NCBI GenBank assembly: GCA_028281075.1
Contig: JANQKO010000373.1
Span: forward strand, 1 to 34,441
Direction: 5' to 3'
From: Alphaproteobacteria bacterium
GTDB lineage: Bacteria > Pseudomonadota > Alphaproteobacteria > GCA-2731375
Length of the DNA stretch: 34,441 nucleotides
Part shown: positions 31,186-34,441 of the stretch, in pieces
Layout of the letters: every line of letters starts with the position of its first letter
Position numbering within the stretch: the stretch's first letter is position 1
Notes under the pieces: model-generated
Database searches by the model: none
What the model was told of the DNA's origin: nothing
What the model saw: the letters and a program-made list of their open reading frames with translations, nothing else
Position numbers and translations under genes: made by a program

Positions 31186-32498
31186 CAGCAGACGCCTTCA
31201 TAATCGGCGCCGTCGAGGTCTTCGAGCGCCTTGACGCCCTGGAGATCGACGATGGTCCGCCCGCCATGGCCGGCGGCGATCGCGTCGACGGCGCGCCGGT
31301 CCGCGTGCCCGATGACGATGGTGCCGGCGCCGTCGAGCGCGGCGACGGGATCGGCCACCAGCATCCGCTCGACATGCGGTATCTCGCGGTCGATGAAGTC
31401 CCGGTTGGCGCCCATCAGACGGCTCGCCTCGACATGCGGATCATGGATCGCCAGCGCGTAGCCCTTGCCGATCAGCCGCTCGGCCAGCGCCACCAGCGGC
31501 GATTCGCGCAGATCGTCCGTGCCCGGCTTGAAGGCGAGGCCGAACAGCGCCACCTTGCGCCGGCCATGGCGGGTGACCATCTCGAAGGCACGGTCGATAT
31601 GGGCGTCGTTACTGGCCAGCACCTGGTCGAGAAGCGGTAGCCGCAGCTCGGCCTCGCGGGCGAAGGCGAGCAGGCCGCGCAGATCCTTCGGCAGGCAGGA
31701 GCCGCCGAAAGCGTAGCCGGGACGCAGATAGGCCGGCGAAATGTTCAGCTCGGTATCGCGGCAGAAGATCTCCATCGCCTCGCGCCCGTCCATGCCGAGC
31801 GACTTCAGCAGCGCGCCGGCCTCGTTGGCGAAGGCGATCTTCAACGCGTGGTAGACGTTGCAGAGATACTTCACCGACTCGGCGATACGGAAGCCAGTCC
31901 GGACCACCGGCGCGTCGATGCCCTTGTACAGCGCCTCGACGGCGTCGAAGGCAGCGTTGGCGTCGGCGCCGATGATCGTGAACGGCGGCTCGTGGAAGTC
32001 GCGGACCGACCGGCCCTCGCGCAGGAACTCGGGATTGAAGGCGACGTCGAGTCCCTCGCCCAGCGTCCGCCCGGAATGGGCGGCAAGCGCCGGCGCGATA
32101 CGCGCTTCGGTCGTGCCCGGCGGGATCGTGCTGCGGGCGACGACGACGTGCGGCGTGGTCTTGTCCCGGAGCGCCAAGCCGATATCTCGGCTGACGGCGT
32201 CGATGGCGTTGAGCGACGGCGCGCCGCCGCGGCTGCTCGGGGTGCCGACCGAGATCAGCGAGATGTCGCTCTCGGCGACCGCCTCGGCCGTGTCGCCGGA
32301 GACCCGCAGGCGGCCGCTGTCGACGCCCTGCCTGACCAGGTCGTCGATATCGTCCTCGACGATGGGCGAGGCCCCCGACCGCAGCATGTCCAGCTTGCGC
32401 GGATCGACGTCGACGCCGATGACGTCATGGCCCAGCCTGGCGAAGCAGGCCGCCGAGACGGCACCGACATAGCCCATGCCGAAAATCGAAACTCTCAT
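31182..32498 (-). CDS. GDP-mannose 6-dehydrogenase-like nucleotide sugar dehydrogenase
   Basis: NAD-dependent four-electron oxidation of a nucleotide sugar to its uronic acid. The Rossmann domain opens with VSIFGMGYVGAVSAACFA. Catalytic Cys268 is in FGGSCLPKDLRG, and Lys210 is in SVKYLCNVYHALK. The UDP/GDP-binding C-terminal domain has FGLAFKPGTDDLRESPLVAL. By memory, the protein follows Pseudomonas AlgD closely: the same Cys number, SPIVE near residue 45, CNVYHALK-type segment, and a final EGVCW. GDP-mannose is therefore the likely substrate and GDP-mannuronate the product. UDP-glucose cannot be excluded. The stop overlaps the next glycosyltransferase start. It is 91 bases after the second dehydrogenase. 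Confidence 0.85.
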   Translation of the reverse strand: MRVSIFGMGYVGAVSAACFARLGHDVIGVDVDPRKLDMLRSGASPIVEDDIDDLVRQGVDSGRLRVSGDTAEAVAESDISLISVGTPSSRGGAPSLNAIDAVSRDIGLALRDKTTPHVVVARSTIPPGTTEARIAPALAAHSGRTLGEGLDVAFNPEFLREGRSVRDFHEPPFTIIGADANAAFDAVEALYKGIDAPVVRTGFRIAESVKYLCNVYHALKIAFANEAGALLKSLGMDGREAMEIFCRDTELNISPAYLRPGYAFGGSCLPKDLRGLLAFAREAELRLPLLDQVLASNDAHIDRAFEMVTRHGRRKVALFGLAFKPGTDDLRESPLVALAERLIGKGYALAIHDPHVEASRLMGANRDFIDREIPHVERMLVADPVAALDGAGTIVIGHADRRAVDAIAAGHGGRTIVDLQGVKALEDLDGADYEGVCW

Positions 32499-32589
32499 CG
32501 TACGGCCGTCTCACTCGGATGCGCGCGCTGTGCTATTTCGCGACAGGCACGGGCGGCGCCGGATCGGTTCCCGGCGATCAATGCACGAT

Positions 32590-33918
32590 TCACGCCATCA
32601 CCACGTTGGACCGCCCCTCGCGCCACGGCCCGGTGGCGTTCCGGGTATCGACCACCAGCCGGCAGTTCTCGACCACCGCCGCATAGTCGACGTCGTCATG
32701 ATCGGTGCAGATCAGCGCCGCGTCATATTCGCGCAGGGCCTGGGCCGACCAGGCGATGCCGCGGCGCCCGGCCAGCGTCGCGTGCTCGCGCGTCTTCGGG
32801 ATCTCGGCGACATGGGGATCGTAATAGTCGACCCGCACGCCGCGGGCCTCCAGGGTGGCGATGATGCGAAACGCCGGGCTCTCGCGGGTATCGTCGACAT
32901 TCTTCTTGTAGGCCAGCCCCAGGACCAGGATCCGCGCGCCGTTCAGCGGCGTCGAGAACCGCATGTCGAGGGCCGTCGCCAGGCGGTCGACGACATAGGC
33001 CGGCATGCCGGTATTGACCTCGCCGGCCAGCTCGATGAACCGGGTGGCGACGTCGAACTCGCGCGCCTTCCAGGTCAGATAGAACGGATCGATCGGGATG
33101 CAGTGACCGCCCAGGCCCGGGCCCGGGTAGAACGGCATATAGCCGAAAGGCTTGCTTTTCGCCGCCTCGATCACTTCCCAGACATCGATGTCCATGCTGT
33201 CGAAGACGACCTTGAGCTCGTTGACGAGCGCGATATTCACGGCCCGGAAGATATTCTCGGTCAGCTTCACGGCCTCGGCGGTGGCGAGCGATGTCACCGG
33301 CACCACCCGCGGCACGATCCGGCCATAGAGCGCCCCGGCAAGCCGGGACGAGGCGGCATCATGGCCGCCGACGACTTTCGGAATGGTTGACGTCTCGAAG
33401 TCGATGTTGCCCGGGTCCTCGCGCTCGGGCGAGTAGGCGAGGTAGAAGTCCCGGCCGCAGACCAGGCCGGTGGCCTCCAGGACCGGCTTTACCAGCTCGG
33501 CGGTGGTGCCGGGATAGGTCGTCGATTCGAGCACCACCAGGTGCCCAGGCCGCAGATGTTCGGCCACCGTCGCCGCCGTCGCCTCCACGAAGGACATGTC
33601 CGGCTCGCGATGACGGGTCAGCGGCGTCGGAATACAGAGCAGAACCGCGTCGGCCTCGCGCAGCCGCGAGAAATCCGTCGTCGCCTGGAACCGGCCGTCG
33701 GCGACGATCCGCTCGATCGCCGAACTGGGAATGTGCTTGAGATACGAGCGGCCGGCGTTCAGCGCCGCCACCCGCTGTTCATCGACATCGAAGCCCAGGA
33801 TCGGCAGGCCCTGCCGGACGAATGCCTGGGTCAGCGGCAGGCCGACATAGCCCAGGCCGATGACGCCGACGACGTAGTCGCCGCTTTCGATGCGCTGTTC
33901 TAGCTGTTCAATCATCAT
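32590..33918 (-). CDS. UDP-N-acetylglucosamine 6-dehydrogenase-like nucleotide sugar dehydrogenase (WbpA type)
   Basis: A 442-residue NAD-dependent dehydrogenase. N-terminal Rossmann motif VGVIGLGYVGLPLTQAF, then IPTPLTRHREPDMSFVEAT and YSPEREDPGN. Catalytic Cys273 is in GPGLGGHCIPIDPFYLTWKA, and the C-terminal domain has LGLAYKKNVDDTRESPAFRI. The HCIPIDPFYLTWKA and YSPEREDPG motifs are those of the UDP-GlcNAc dehydrogenase branch (WbpA/WbpO-like) rather than UDP-glucose dehydrogenases. The product would be UDP-N-acetylglucosaminuronate (or the galacto epimer). ATG 33918 (or the adjacent ATG) has GGGAA upstream. It is transcribed divergently from a Gfo/Idh/MocA gene, the family of the next enzyme (WbpB) in the WbpA pathway. 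Confidence 0.87.
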   Translation of the reverse strand: MMIEQLEQRIESGDYVVGVIGLGYVGLPLTQAFVRQGLPILGFDVDEQRVAALNAGRSYLKHIPSSAIERIVADGRFQATTDFSRLREADAVLLCIPTPLTRHREPDMSFVEATAATVAEHLRPGHLVVLESTTYPGTTAELVKPVLEATGLVCGRDFYLAYSPEREDPGNIDFETSTIPKVVGGHDAASSRLAGALYGRIVPRVVPVTSLATAEAVKLTENIFRAVNIALVNELKVVFDSMDIDVWEVIEAAKSKPFGYMPFYPGPGLGGHCIPIDPFYLTWKAREFDVATRFIELAGEVNTGMPAYVVDRLATALDMRFSTPLNGARILVLGLAYKKNVDDTRESPAFRIIATLEARGVRVDYYDPHVAEIPKTREHATLAGRRGIAWSAQALREYDAALICTDHDDVDYAAVVENCRLVVDTRNATGPWREGRSNVVMA

Positions 33919-34134
33919 ACGATTCCCGGCTGGCGGCGGCGCGCCCGCCCGACCCGCAGCATCGGCACCAATAGTGGAAGGTTATTGGGACGATCTTCAT
34001 CTATTCGAAAGATCATTGTGTTGGAAGCTCTGTTTTAATATCTAGCGGCCCAACGCCTGCCAAGTTGAGAATCATCAGGTCCCTTCCGGCCGCGTCCGGA
34101 CCGCTCGGACCCGAGCCGTCGTCTTTTCGAAGCA

Positions 34135-34441
34135 ATGAACCGAGCCGAACCCGACATGGCCGATATGACGAAACCTGCCGCGGGCAGGCGTCCGCCCTAC
34201 CGTGTCGCCCTGGTCGGCGCCGGCAATATCGCCGAATCGCACGCCGAGGCGCTCCGCGGCATCAAGACGGCGCGGCTGACCGCGGTGGTCGATCCCGACC
34301 GCGACAAGGCCCGGGCCTTCGCGGCCAAGTGGCGCGCCGGCAAGGTACTGGCCAGCACCGACGAGCTGATCGAGGCCGGTCTCTGCGACACGGCGCATGT
34401 GCTGGTGCCGCCGGACCTGCATCGCGCCGTCGCCGAGCCGC
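34135..34441 (+). CDS. Gfo/Idh/MocA family oxidoreductase, N-terminal part (cut by window end)
   Basis: The frame stays open from ATG 34135 to the edge (102 codons). After a short polar leader the Rossmann motif YRVALVGAGNIAESHAEAL appears, then LTAVVDPDRDKARAFAAKW and a DTAHVLVPPDLH segment that matches the VxTPxxxH region of the Gfo/Idh/MocA NAD(P)-dependent sugar dehydrogenases. In-frame ATGs at 34156 and 34165 are alternative starts. It is divergent from the WbpA-like gene across a 216-base AT-richer gap containing an inverted repeat (GATCTT 33992-33997 with AAGATC 34009-34014). A WbpB-like role on UDP-GlcNAc-uronate is possible but not provable from this fragment. Confidence 0.82.
   Translation, partial: MNRAEPDMADMTKPAAGRRPPYRVALVGAGNIAESHAEALRGIKTARLTAVVDPDRDKARAFAAKWRAGKVLASTDELIEAGLCDTAHVLVPPDLHRAVAEP

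Noticed and set aside
33955..33970. Sigma-54-like GG-N10-GC element before the WbpA-like gene
   Set aside because: Sequence TGGTGCCGATGCTGCG lacks TTGC at -12 and sits in GC-rich DNA, where this spacing occurs often by chance.
1..34441. tRNA, rRNA, CRISPR arrays, insertion sequences or prophage genes
   Set aside because: I saw no transposase, integrase, regularly spaced direct repeats or tRNA-like cloverleaf sequence in reading both strands.

Overview
The window is GC-rich (about two-thirds G+C by eye) and densely coded. Most genes are on the minus strand, with many 4-nt stop/start overlaps. The gene families (XrtA/PEP-CTERM exopolysaccharide locus, DUF938 protein, ECF42 sigma factor with DGPF partner, IalB-like secreted protein) suggest a free-living alphaproteobacterium of Rhodospirillales type. 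This placement is inferred from gene content only.

Positions 1-6.4 kb hold housekeeping and accessory genes. At the left edge, the plus-strand C-terminal part of a UbiH/COQ6-family hydroxylase runs straight into the 3' end of a minus-strand crotonase, and both genes are broken at about position 90-100. Next come a DUF938 methyltransferase-like gene, an ECF42 sigma factor with its DGPF/YCII partner and a recognisable ECF42-type promoter, folE, a nuclease-fold secreted protein lacking catalytic acids, an IalB-like secreted protein, a probable 52-residue membrane protein, and an unrecognised 113-residue protein. A large imperfect palindrome (6352-6438) separates this part from the next.

Positions 6.5-28.6 kb are an XrtA (exosortase A) exopolysaccharide locus on the minus strand, in two transcription units. 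The downstream unit (15464 to 6481) encodes an unrecognised exported and C-terminally anchored protein, the priming sugar transferase, histidine kinase PrsK, sigma-54 activator PrsR and TPR protein PrsT. The upstream unit (28630 to 15769) encodes the export lipoprotein, Wzz-like chain-length protein, tyrosine autokinase, outer-membrane beta-barrel protein, ExeA-like ATPase, polysaccharide deacetylase, FemAB-like protein, glycosyltransferase, exosortase A fused to EpsI, and an asparagine-synthetase-like amidotransferase. GG-N10-GC elements of sigma-54 type lie upstream of the first gene of each unit, which fits control by PrsK/PrsR. A perfect TGTGA-N6-TCACA palindrome with a well-spaced -10 lies before the chain-length/kinase genes and suggests extra control by a Crp-type regulator.

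Positions 28.8-34.4 kb continue the polysaccharide functions: a GNAT-type acyltransferase (plus strand), a second GT4 glycosyltransferase, a GDP-mannose 6-dehydrogenase-like enzyme, a UDP-GlcNAc 6-dehydrogenase-like enzyme, and, divergently, the start of a Gfo/Idh/MocA oxidoreductase cut by the window edge. Together these predict an acidic, uronic-acid-containing exopolysaccharide that is primed, elongated, length-controlled by a Wzz/tyrosine-kinase pair and exported. No flippase, polymerase/ligase or classical PEP-CTERM substrate is visible in the window.
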